Source: Dictyobacter kobayashii
GTDB lineage: Bacteria; Chloroflexota; Ktedonobacteria; Ktedonobacterales; Ktedonobacteraceae
Assembly (NCBI RefSeq): GCF_003967555.1
Contig: NZ_BIFS01000002.1
Span: forward strand, 434,001-498,000
Length of the DNA stretch: 64,000 nucleotides
Direction: 5' to 3'
Position numbers and translations under genes: made by a program. This document shows, piece by piece, positions 44,254 through 52,775 of this stretch. Position 1 is the first letter of the stretch. Each line of letters starts with the position of its first letter. The notes below the pieces were generated by a model, which saw only the letters and a program-made list of their open reading frames with translations, did not search any database and was not told the origin of the DNA.

Positions 44254-45593
44254 ATGGACAGCGACACTAAACAAAAACCTGCGCCCTATAGCGCCAGGAA
44301 AATGTATGCTCGCCGCTCTATTTTACGTGGTGGGGTGTTACTGGGAGGAGCCCTGCTTGGTAGCGGCTGCGCTCTTGATCTGGCAACCCGGGCGGATACT
44401 GTTAGGGTGAAAGTGCCTCTCAACCACCTGGTATGTGATATACCCTGGCAAGGAATAGACTTCGCCTGGCTACCAGATAATAAGCAGATTGCTTACGCCA
44501 GTAACCAGGGCCTGTTTGTGGTCAATATACAAAGTAAACAGCAACAGTGGAAACAAAAAAATTGGCCGGGACATAGCTACACCGAGGCCCACACGGTAGC
44601 CTGGTCCAGGGATGGTACACGCCTGATATATATAACAGATACAGCGTTTCTGATCCAGAATGCCCTCAATGGTTATAATCTCTGGACGCACAGCCTCCCG
44701 AACTCGACAACGCGGGCAGTGGCCCTATCGCCTGATGGGACACATATCGCCTTTACCCAGGCTCAAACTCCTCCACCGCATCAATCTAGCGCCGAATTTG
44801 TGCAGATATGGGATGTATCAGCTCAGCGCCTGCTCTCACAGTACCCGCTAGCCTCCAGCAAAAGTATGTTTGCCTGGTCGCCCGATAGCACGCTACTGGC
44901 TATCAATGATCCAGATGGCTCTGTACAGGTACATGATGGCTCAGAGGGTCGACTTCTCTGGCACTATGCTGCCCCCAGCTCTGCAGGTCCACTCACACTC
45001 TTAAGCTGGTCACCCGATAGCTCTGCATTGGCCTTTTCTTCCCAGGAGTACAGCAACAAGGAGTGCTGGGGGTCTGGGATGCTCGCAGCGGCCATGAGCG
45101 TTTTCAGATCGCGGCTGCGGTCAGCCCCAATGCGCCCGATAGCAAGGACAGGAGCATTGCCTGGTCACCCGACAGCCGACGTATGGCCTTTACGCTTATC
45201 AGTCAGCATAGCTCAACCATGGTCGTTTGCTCCAGTCAGACAGGAAAACAGCTCTTTTCCTGCCAGCCTGTAAATGGGCAACCCGTCTATGCTACCTGGT
45301 CACCCAATGGCAACTATCTGGCTGCGGGTAATTATCTGGTGGGAAGCGGTGAGTTGATTCAGGGAGATAATGGCAATCGTTCGGTAATACAATTCTGGGA
45401 TGCACAGAATGGGAAAACCCTATTCTCTTATCCAGCACCTAAAAATCCAGCTCAATTAGCCTGGTCGCCAGATAGCCAATATCTCGCCATTGTTACCCCC
45501 AAAGCCTATGGAATTCTATCAAATAAGACGTGTCTCTCAATGTGTCGCTATGGGTATGATAACTATGCATTGCAGGTCTTTCAGGTTCCTTAA
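44254..45593 (+). CDS. WD40-like beta-propeller lipoprotein, frameshifted
   Basis: From the ATG at 44254 (AAGGAGGT upstream) comes a signal region with ARRSILRGGVLLGGALLGSGC: twin arginines plus a lipobox ending in Cys. Blades with AWLPDNKQIAYAS, VAWSRDGTRLIY, FAWSPDSTLLAI and LSWSPDSSALAFS follow. Between 45041 and 45072 the frame shifts; the second frame continues GVWDARSGHERFQ and more WSPDS blades to 45593. One added base (best in GGGGG 45068-45072) restores a 446-residue extracellular propeller. It is probably a surface sensor or protein-binding scaffold. Function unknown; it lies between the ABC operon and its likely regulator. Confidence 0.82.
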
Positions 45594-45708
45594 TGTCTAT
45601 ACGACATATCGACGGCTAGCATAGCCTAAGGATCCAGCTATTTTGCTACAGTCGATCAGAAATTCCTGTATCACTGACGTTTAACATTAGAGAATACCCG
45701 AAATCTAT

Positions 45709-45740
45709 ACAAATTTGTCCATAAAATTGTATAGACAAAT
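45709..45740. promoter_or_regulatory. Paired operator-like sites before the GntR gene
   Basis: ACAAATTTGT (45709-45718) and ATTGTATAGACAAAT (45726-45740). Both resemble the ATTTGTACGTACAAAT type bound by AraR, a GntR/LacI chimera like the downstream product. Autoregulation is inferred. Confidence 0.55.
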
Positions 45741-45838
45741 GCAACCTTGTTTGTGCATACTCTCTCCCAACGTAAGGCGACACCATTGGTTCGCAATATT
45801 TACTATTGGTCCATTCATCCAGTGAGGAATTCCGTACT

Positions 45839-46999
45839 GTGCATAAACCTGAAAAAGAGTCACATGCGAAGACTATGAAAGCTATGTATATGCAGATTGT
45901 CAGCGAGCTGCGGGCGCGTATTCTATCTGGCGAGTTAACCCATGGCAGCCGTATCTCGACTGAGTTCGAGATTGCGCAGCAATACCATGTAAGCCGGGGA
46001 ACGGTGCGCCAGGCGCTGAGTGAGCTGACGCGTGAAGGATTGCTGGAGCGCATTCAAGGCAGCGGCACATTTGTGCGCTCCGCGGCACTTACGCATGGAT
46101 CAGATATGACCATCTCTACACAAAAAAATATTGGGGTCATTTTGAATCAGGCTACCGATGAGCTGAATATGAAGCTCTTGCGGGGCATTGAACAATCTGT
46201 AAAATCACGTGGCTACCAGGTGATCTTCGCATATAGTGAAGAAAACGAACAGTTGCTGGCGCGCGATATTGCACGCCTGCAGCTAACGACCGAAGGCTTG
46301 ATCATTTTTCCGCTCAGCAATAAGTCTACAGATAATGCTATTGCGCGCTTAAAACATGTCGGCTTCCCGTTTGTACTGGTTGATCGCTATATGACTGAGC
46401 TGGATAGTGACTATGTTGTGTCTGATAATGTGGGTGGTGGCTATCGCGCTACGGAACATCTGGCCATTCTGGGACATACACGGATTGGCTTTGCCTATTC
46501 ACGCGCGGGCGGACGGCAGACAACCTCGGTTCGCGATCGCTGGGAAGGCTATCGCAAGGCGTTATCCGAGTATCAGCGACCCTATGATGATAGCCTGCTA
46601 TTCGCCGATCTACTTACTGGCTCAGAGCCTGACTCGGCTCGCTTTGATGAGATTTTACGCAGACCAGACCGGCCGGGCGCTATTTTCGCGGTCAACGATT
46701 GGGTCGCGCTGGAATTTATTAAAGCTGCCGCTCGCACCGGGGTGCGAATTCCTGAGGACGTGGCGCTCGTTGGTTTCGATGATTTGAGCTATGCTGAACT
46801 GTTGAGTGTGCCGCTTACTACCGTCGCACAGCAGGGCATTGCAATGGGTATCCAGGCTGGTACCCTGTTGATTAATCGTATCGAGAAACATGTACTCGGT
46901 GCGGCGAAACATATTGTATTGCCAACCCAATTGATTGTGCGTCAATCGTGTGGTGCCCGCCTCCAGGTTCTCAGTTCGCCCGATGAAGAACATAATTGA
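45839..46999 (+). CDS. GntR-type regulator with LacI-like sugar-binding domain (AraR-like)
   Basis: About 386 residues. The N-terminal winged helix is GntR-type (ELRARILSGELTHGSRISTEFEIAQ, then HVSRGTVRQALSELTREGLLERI, GSGTFVRS). The rest is a LacI/periplasmic-binding fold (IGVILNQATDELNMKLLRGIEQS, GLIIFPLSN, AIFAVNDWVALEFIKAA, VALVGFDDLSYAELL). This mixture is the AraR architecture, in which a sugar releases the repressor. The start is uncertain: GTG 45839 has GAGGA upstream, ATG 45875 does not. It probably controls the nearby ABC operon and itself. Confidence 0.9.
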   Translation: MHKPEKESHAKTMKAMYMQIVSELRARILSGELTHGSRISTEFEIAQQYHVSRGTVRQALSELTREGLLERIQGSGTFVRSAALTHGSDMTISTQKNIGVILNQATDELNMKLLRGIEQSVKSRGYQVIFAYSEENEQLLARDIARLQLTTEGLIIFPLSNKSTDNAIARLKHVGFPFVLVDRYMTELDSDYVVSDNVGGGYRATEHLAILGHTRIGFAYSRAGGRQTTSVRDRWEGYRKALSEYQRPYDDSLLFADLLTGSEPDSARFDEILRRPDRPGAIFAVNDWVALEFIKAAARTGVRIPEDVALVGFDDLSYAELLSVPLTTVAQQGIAMGIQAGTLLINRIEKHVLGAAKHIVLPTQLIVRQSCGARLQVLSSPDEEHN

Positions 47000-47045
47000 C
47001 CCATCGCATCAGATCATGTGTAGATGGGCGGTCAGAGTTATCTCT

Positions 47046-47095
47046 GCTCATGGACGCGCTATAATTCTAATTCTAATTCTAACGCGTCCATGAGC
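47046..47095. terminator. Hairpin terminator with ATTCTA-repeat loop
   Basis: Arms 47046-47058 (GCTCATGGACGCG) and 47083-47095. The loop contains three copies of TTCTAA. It lies between the GntR gene (+) and the convergent alcohol dehydrogenase gene (-). Confidence 0.7.
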
Positions 47096-47126
47096 CAACA
47101 TAGCGTGTGGTATTGCACGCAAGCCG

Positions 47127-48266
47127 CTACTCGTTAAAGCGTAGTAGCTGGCGAATGGCGGTTCCCTGGGCCAGGCGATCAAAGCCTGTATTGATCTCTT
47201 CGAGAGTAATTGAGGGGCTGAGCAGTTCGTCCAGCGGCAATTTACCTGTCATATACAGGTGGGCCAGGCGCGCAATATCGCGGCGCGGCACTGCCGATCC
47301 CATAAAAGAACCTTGCAGCACTTTTTCCTGTAAGACCATGGCGGCGGCATGTACTGAGACAAATTTGTCGCTGGGTGGAATGCCCACGGCGATAGCTTTT
47401 CCACCAGGACGAATAGCACTGAAGGCCTGGGCCAGGACGTTGGTGTTGCCAACGACATCAAAGGCATAATTAGCCCCACCGCGGGTTAGCTCTTTTATCA
47501 TAGCGACTGGATCACCTTCGCCTGCCGCAATGGTGTAGTCGGCCCCCAGGCGTTTGGCCAGTTCAAATTTGGAGGGCAGCATGTCAACCGCAATGATTGG
47601 TGACGCCCCGACCAGCTTAGCGCCCATGATCGTGCTTAAACCCACGCCACCCAGACCAAATACCACGACAGCCTCACCCGGCGAAACTCTGGCGGTATTC
47701 ATCACGGCCCCGACGCCAGTGATCAGTGCGCAGCCCAATAGAGCCGCTTTATCCAGCGGCACATCACGCTCAATGACGACCAGCGATTCTTGCGACACCA
47801 CCGTAAGCTGTGAGAAGGCCGAGGTCCCTGTAAAATAGCTAATCGGCTGGCCCTTGGCCGTATGAAAACGCCTCTCACCACTCAACAATGTCCCACGCGC
47901 ATTGGAGACACTTCCATTCTTACACAGAACAGGGCGCCCAACCGCGCAGTTGTCGCAGTGCCCACACATCGGCACAAACGAAAAAACCACATGATCATCT
48001 ACCTTGACATCGGTAACACCAGAACCAGTTTCACGCACAATGCCACTGGCTTCATGACCCAGAATCATGGGATAGGGAAGTTGTGGATACATTGAACCAT
48101 TGATCACCGAGAGATCAGAATGACACAGACCTGCGCTAACCACCTCAACCAGAACTTCCCCTGGCCCAGGAGCATCTAACTCAACCTCTTCAATGCTCAA
48201 CGGTTTCGAATCTGCATAGGGGGCAGCTTTGCCCACCTCATACAATACAGCAGCCTTTACCAGCAT
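47127..48266 (-). CDS. Zinc-dependent alcohol dehydrogenase (MDR family)
   Basis: A 379-residue medium-chain dehydrogenase. Catalytic zinc ligands: Cys48 (GLCHSD), His71-Glu72 (LGHEASG) and Cys179 (LLGCALITGVGAV). Structural zinc: Cys101, 104, 107, 115. The NAD site is VVFGLGGVGLSTIMGAKL. The length and the GCALITGVGAV segment fit class III-like or aryl/mycothiol-type alcohol dehydrogenases. It oxidises an alcohol or thiol-aldehyde adduct with NAD. AGGAGGAG precedes the ATG. It lies 80 bp downstream of the R2-like oxidase on the same strand. Confidence 0.93.
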   Translation of the reverse strand: MLVKAAVLYEVGKAAPYADSKPLSIEEVELDAPGPGEVLVEVVSAGLCHSDLSVINGSMYPQLPYPMILGHEASGIVRETGSGVTDVKVDDHVVFSFVPMCGHCDNCAVGRPVLCKNGSVSNARGTLLSGERRFHTAKGQPISYFTGTSAFSQLTVVSQESLVVIERDVPLDKAALLGCALITGVGAVMNTARVSPGEAVVVFGLGGVGLSTIMGAKLVGASPIIAVDMLPSKFELAKRLGADYTIAAGEGDPVAMIKELTRGGANYAFDVVGNTNVLAQAFSAIRPGGKAIAVGIPPSDKFVSVHAAAMVLQEKVLQGSFMGSAVPRRDIARLAHLYMTGKLPLDELLSPSITLEEINTGFDRLAQGTAIRQLLRFNE

Positions 48267-48346
48267 CCTTTAGCTCCTCCTGTACATGGGGCCTTCGCGG
48301 CCACTTTATCCTCGATGCACTATAACGAACGGGTCGAGGATATTAC

Positions 48347-49227
48347 TTATATCGCTTCGGCCTCTTCGCTTTCGGCGGCATGGTAGACCTGTTCCAAACT
48401 CTGAGTACGGGCACGACTAATACGCGTTAACCGTTTCTCAAATTGTTGCCGGGCATAATCACGAATCACTTCGGGCGTTCCATCCTGCTCCTGGTTGCGA
48501 GCAATGGCATCGTATAATTCATGCATGCGCCCCTCGACGACCGGCCAGAGATCAGGGTCCTGAGCTACCAGGCGGGAAATTAAGAAGACCCCGTAGGCGA
48601 TGTGTCGGGATTCATCGCGCTTGATCAAGCCGATGCCTTGCCTGAAGCCGGGCATGATATTGCCCTCATCTAGCATCCTTGCAAAGCTGAAATAGCCAGT
48701 TTCGGCCAGCACCCCTTCGACAATCATGTTGTAGAGTACCGAGGCCCGAGCCTGGTTGACCGGTGAGGGATCGGTCAGCAATAAATTCATTGTGCGCGGC
48801 AACTCATGCGCAAATATGTCGCGTCCACCACTCGAGCTGCGCCCTTCGTGGAGATCGTTTTGTTCCCGCAATACTTCATCCAGCACACGCCGGAAAAATT
48901 CTGTATGTTTAGCCTCTTCCCATAAGAACGTGGTTAAAAACATTTCCTCTTCAAGTCGACCTTCGCGGGCAATAGCCATAATCAATGGCAGCAGATCCAG
49001 GGTAACCGCCTCTTCGCCAGCCTGGAAAGCGATCACGCTACGCCGAATCTGCGCCTGCCTTTCAGCTGGCACCTGCTGCCAATCCAGCCGATCCTGAGTG
49101 AGATCAATCGCGCGGGGTCCCAGGTACCCAGTTTCTTGGCCTTATGATAGAGTTTCATGGGGAGAATATCGTGGCGCAAACCACGACTACTCAACGTGGT
49201 ATAGGTCCGATTGGGAACTGCTGTCAT
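48347..49227 (-). CDS. R2-like ligand-binding oxidase (R2lox), frameshifted near its start
   Basis: From the ATG at 49227 (AAGGAG upstream) the product starts YTTLSSRGLRHDILPMKLYH and LGTWDP. One added base at GGGG 49114-49117 gives WDPRAIDLTQDRLDWQQVP and joins the main frame (total about 293 residues). Metal ligands of the ferritin-like site are visible in FQAGEEAVT (Glu), LWEEAKHTEFF (Glu, His), EGVLAETGYF (Glu) and KRDESRHIAYG (Glu, His). Val-x-x-Glu-x-Gly-Tyr is the R2lox mark distinguishing it from ribonucleotide reductase R2. R2lox proteins bind a Mn/Fe pair and a fatty-acid ligand; physiological substrate unknown. Confidence 0.87.
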
Positions 49228-49445
49228 AGAAGTTGCTCCTTCGCCGGATACCGGAGTTTATAGCAGACCTTAGATATACTTCCAGTGTATTTTCTTAACA
49301 AATGAAAGTCAAGGTGCATATCGCGTAAAGCTGTTTCTATTGAATATTCAATTAAAATATGCTACGCTTGTGCACAAGATCAATACAGTGTATGCGCCCC
49401 TTGCGGGCAATATTTTTCATTTAAGAAACAATCAATGCATCGAAA

Positions 49446-49634
49446 GCAACAAGAATAAAGATCAGTACGTGCGGGGCTTGTCCCCGCTTCATCCGTTCCT
49501 ACCCGAAAAAGCAACAAGAGTAATGCTATGCGCTCAATCAAATAGCTGCAAAATCTGCTTATTTTTGCTTTTTTTAAGCAGGAAGATTAAAAGCGGGGGC
49601 AAGCCCCGCACGTACTGATCGTGTTTATTGCTGC
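49446..49634. repeat. Family B MITE-like element
   Basis: Left end GCAACAAGAATAAAGATCAG then TACGTGCGGGGCTTGTCCCC; right end AAAGCGGGGGCAAGCCCCGC then ACGTACTGATCGTGTTTATT and GCTGC. The two ends are inverted copies and match those at 28972-29218. About 190 bp with no real ORF. Confidence 0.78.
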
Positions 49635-49667
49635 ATTCATTTCTATGAAGCGTTAAATGGAATATAC

Positions 49668-49804
49668 CGCCCCTTGCGGGCGCTTTATTCCCGCACAGTA
49701 CGTGCGCCCCTTGCGGGCGCTTTATTCCCGCACAGTACGTGCGCCCCTTGCGGGCGCTTTATTCCCGCACAGTACGTGCGCCCCTTGCGGGCGCTTTATT
49801 CCCG
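49668..49804. repeat. 37-bp tandem repeat, 3.7 copies
   Basis: Copies start at 49668, 49705, 49742 and 49779 and are identical: CGCCCCTTGCGGGCGCTTTA then TTCCCGCACAGTACGTG. Each holds a small hairpin (GCGCCC...GGGCGC). A single related piece (TGCGCCCCTTGCGGGC) lies at 49390-49405. There are no spacers. The array is 171 bp upstream of the acyl-CoA operon. Confidence 0.92.
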
Positions 49805-49974
49805 TCCCACTCGAAAAACAAAAAGGAATGATACAGTGCCACCAGCAGCAGACATTTACAACGATTAGTAAGGGTCTGCCCATCTTTTTTATGAGCCTGA
49901 TACGGACAGTAGACTAAGAGGTCTATTGTTATCTGCAAGGTCGTGACTCAATCAATAGTGCAAAGGAGCCAGCC

Positions 49975-51141
49975 ATGGATTTTAGCCTGACCGACGAACA
50001 GAAAATGGTTCAGCAGACCGTGCGTGATTTTGTAAAAAGAGAATTGATGCCCCTGGAAGGGGATGTGCTACGCAATGAGCGCGAGGGCCGCCCCGGCATC
50101 GAGCCTGGCAAGATTCGGGAGTTACAACGTAAGGCCAAAGAGATGGGTTTCTGGGGCATTAATACCCCAGAAGAATACGGTGGGGCGAATCTTGGTCCGT
50201 TAATGACAGCGGTCGTTAGCATGGAGCTGGCCCGCACCTTTGTGCCGTTTGCCTTTGGCGGCAACGCCGATAATATCCTCTATTATTGCAATGAAGAACA
50301 AAAACAGCGCTATTTAATCCCTACCATCAATGGTGAGCGTCGCTCTTGCTTTGCGCTGACCGAACCTGGCGCCGGCTCGGATGCCGCTAATATTCAGATG
50401 CGCGCGATCCAGGATGGAGATCATTGGATTCTTAATGGCGAGAAGGTCTTTATTACTAATGGGAATGAGGCGGACTTTGCTATGGTCTTTGCGGTCACGG
50501 ACGTGGAGAAGGGCGCGCACGGTGGTGTGACCTGTTTTCTGGTTGATCGTGAGATGGGCTGGCGCTCCGATTATATCCACACGATGGGCGAGTGGGGACC
50601 GGCTTCGCTTTATTTTGAGAATGTACGCGTCCCCGAAAAGAATATCCTGGGCAAACTTAATGGTGGCTTCAATCTCGGAATGCAGTGGATCGGGGCGGGA
50701 CGCTGGGCGATCGCTTGCCGGGCAGTGGGTGTGGCGGAACGCGCCTTGCAGATGGCCATCGATTATTCCCATACACGCGTGACCTTTGGTAAGCCGATTG
50801 CTGATCGCCAGGCGATCCAGTGGATGATCGCCGATTCGCATGTTGAGATCGAGGCGACACGCTGGCTCGCGCTCTACGCGGCCTGGTTGGCGGAGCAGAA
50901 ACAGGATAATCGCCACGCCTCTTCGATCGCGAAACTACATGGCTCCAATATGGTCAATCATGTCGTTGATCGGGTGCTCCAGATCCACGGCGGCATGGGC
51001 TATACCAAAGAGCTACCGGTGGAGCGCTGGTATCGCGAAGTGCGCCTGTGGAGAATCTTTGAGGGCACCGATGAGATCCAGCGCTTTATCATTTCACGTA
51101 ATCTGTTGCGCGGCCATGTGAAACTGGGGGAGGCACTTTAA
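49975..51141 (+). CDS. Acyl-CoA dehydrogenase
   Basis: A 388-residue FAD enzyme making an alpha,beta-double bond in an acyl-CoA. Motifs: FALTEPGAGSDAANIQ (family signature), the FAD-binding FITNGNEADFAMVFA, QIHGGMGYTKELPVERWYRE and the C-terminal IFEGTDEIQRFIISRNLL with the catalytic Glu position. AAAGGAG precedes the ATG. First gene of a seven-gene operon; its TAA shares a base with the ATG of the thiolase-like gene. Confidence 0.94.
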   Translation: MDFSLTDEQKMVQQTVRDFVKRELMPLEGDVLRNEREGRPGIEPGKIRELQRKAKEMGFWGINTPEEYGGANLGPLMTAVVSMELARTFVPFAFGGNADNILYYCNEEQKQRYLIPTINGERRSCFALTEPGAGSDAANIQMRAIQDGDHWILNGEKVFITNGNEADFAMVFAVTDVEKGAHGGVTCFLVDREMGWRSDYIHTMGEWGPASLYFENVRVPEKNILGKLNGGFNLGMQWIGAGRWAIACRAVGVAERALQMAIDYSHTRVTFGKPIADRQAIQWMIADSHVEIEATRWLALYAAWLAEQKQDNRHASSIAKLHGSNMVNHVVDRVLQIHGGMGYTKELPVERWYREVRLWRIFEGTDEIQRFIISRNLLRGHVKLGEAL

Positions 51142-52289
51142 TGGTCTCCTCGCGCAGGGCCGCGATTGTGGGTGTGGCCGAATCAGATCTTGGCCGCACC
51201 CCGGATAAAACTGTGCTCCAACTCCAGGCGCAGGCGGCACAGGCCGCGCTGGCCGATGCGGGCCTGGACTTCAATGATGTGGAGGCACTCTTTGGGGCTG
51301 GCAACTGGGCCTGGTCCACCAACTTGATGCTGGCCGAATATCTGGGTCTCCAGCCCAAATATACCGATTCCACGAACATCGGCGGCTCTTCATTTGAAGC
51401 CCATATCGGACACGCGCTGGCCGGCATTGAGGCGGGACTCTTTGAGGTGGCCTTGATCACCTATGGCAGCACCCAGCGCTCTGATCGTTCACGCCAGCGT
51501 GGCCATACAGCCTTTAAGTTGACCGAACAGTATGAGCCGCTCTTTGGCCTGCCAACACCGGTGGGCGCATATGCGCTGGCGGCGATGCGCCATATGCATG
51601 AGTATGGCACGACCAGTGAGCAATTGGCCGAGGTGGCGGTGGCGACCCGCAAATGGGCCTCCATGAACGAGAAGGCAATGATGCGCGACCCGATCAGTAT
51701 CGAGGATGTACTCAACTCGCGCTGGGTGGCCGAGCCACTGCACTTGCTGGATTGCTGCCTGGTCACCGATGGTGGCGGGGCTGTAGTTGTCACATCGGCC
51801 GAGCGGGCCCGTACTACCCGCAAAGCACCAGTCTGGATACTCGGACATGGCGAGTCCCATACACATAATACGATCGCTAATATGCCTGATCTGGCTACCC
51901 ACCGGGCGGCGATTACCTCTGGACAGGCCGCCTTCGCGATGGCTGGCCTTACGCCGAACGCTATTGATGTGGCTGAAATCTACGATTCATTCACGATTAC
52001 GGTGCTGCTAACGCTGGAGGCACTGGGCTTTTGTGGCCGTGGTGAAGGAGGAGCCTTTGTCAGCGGACAACGTACGGCGCCCGGCGGCCTCTTCCCGATG
52101 AATACCAATGGCGGAGGACTCTCCTACTGCCATCCCGGCATGTATGGCATTTTCCTGCTTATTGAGGCGACACGCCAGCTGCGTGGTGAATGTGGCGCGC
52201 GCCAGGTCGAGGGGGCTCGGATCGCCCTGGCCCATGGGACGGGTGGTGTGCTCTCGTCGGCCGCTACCGTTATTTTGGGAAAGGATTAA
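51141..52289 (+). CDS. Thiolase-like (SCP-x / lipid-transfer type) protein
   Basis: A 382-residue thiolase-superfamily protein. The usual nucleophile cysteine near residue 90 is missing (NIGGSSFEAHIGHALAG). The C-terminal part keeps NTNGGGLSYCHPGMYGIFLLIEATRQL. This pattern matches the non-thiolytic lipid-transfer type (Ltp2-like), which works with a DUF35 partner as an aldolase in steroid side-chain breakdown. The DUF35 gene follows 8 bp downstream, supporting an aldolase or thiolase complex. The substrate is an unknown acyl-CoA. Confidence 0.9.
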   Translation: MVSSRRAAIVGVAESDLGRTPDKTVLQLQAQAAQAALADAGLDFNDVEALFGAGNWAWSTNLMLAEYLGLQPKYTDSTNIGGSSFEAHIGHALAGIEAGLFEVALITYGSTQRSDRSRQRGHTAFKLTEQYEPLFGLPTPVGAYALAAMRHMHEYGTTSEQLAEVAVATRKWASMNEKAMMRDPISIEDVLNSRWVAEPLHLLDCCLVTDGGGAVVVTSAERARTTRKAPVWILGHGESHTHNTIANMPDLATHRAAITSGQAAFAMAGLTPNAIDVAEIYDSFTITVLLTLEALGFCGRGEGGAFVSGQRTAPGGLFPMNTNGGGLSYCHPGMYGIFLLIEATRQLRGECGARQVEGARIALAHGTGGVLSSAATVILGKD

Positions 52290-52297
52290 TTGAGCGC

Positions 52298-52708
52298 ATG
52301 CCTGAACAATTACCTATTTCTCTGCTACAGCAGGATAGCGATTCCCGTCCCTACTGGGAGGGCCTGGCGCAGGGCGAACTGCGTATCCAGCGCTGCACTA
52401 GCTGTTCAAGGGCCGTATTCTATCCTCGCGCACTCTGCCCACATTGCCATGCCTCCACTCTCAGCTGGATCGTCACGACCGGCAAGGGGGAGATCTATTC
52501 GTATACGGTTGTCCACCAGGCTTACGGACCGTTCGCCACAGATCTCCCATTTGTTGTCGCGATCATTGAACTGGAGGAAGGTGTGCGCATGATGTCACGC
52601 CTCGTCGAGACTCCGCGTGAACGTATCCAGATTGGTGCTGCGGTGCAGGTCAGCTTTCAAAGCGTTGAAGAGAACTTCACCCTGCCTTATTTTCAGCTCC
52701 TTGAGTGA
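52298..52708 (+). CDS. Zn-ribbon / OB-fold DUF35 protein
   Basis: A 136-residue partner protein. The zinc ribbon is CTSCSRAVFYPRALCPHC (C-x2-C ... C-x2-C, about 31-48), followed by an OB fold (GKGEIYSYTVVHQAYGPF, FVVAIIELEEGVRMMSRL). DUF35 proteins bind thiolase-like partners and complete the acyl-CoA site. The start at 52298 is the first ATG after the thiolase stop; a longer frame from 52190 overlaps the upstream gene and is not supported. Confidence 0.92.
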   Translation: MPEQLPISLLQQDSDSRPYWEGLAQGELRIQRCTSCSRAVFYPRALCPHCHASTLSWIVTTGKGEIYSYTVVHQAYGPFATDLPFVVAIIELEEGVRMMSRLVETPRERIQIGAAVQVSFQSVEENFTLPYFQLLE

Positions 52709-52775
52709 TATTCTCGGCCTGAACCAGTTCTCTTACAATGTTGTTTGAGTTCGTATATGTGCGAGGTACTAAAGC

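Noticed and set aside
49668..49804. CRISPR array
   Set aside because: The 37-bp units are directly joined with no spacers, and no cas gene is present.
49657..49917. ORF with repeated GALFPHSTCAPCGRF-like units
   Set aside because: Encoded by the 37-bp tandem repeat; 37 is not a multiple of three, so all frames stay open by chance.
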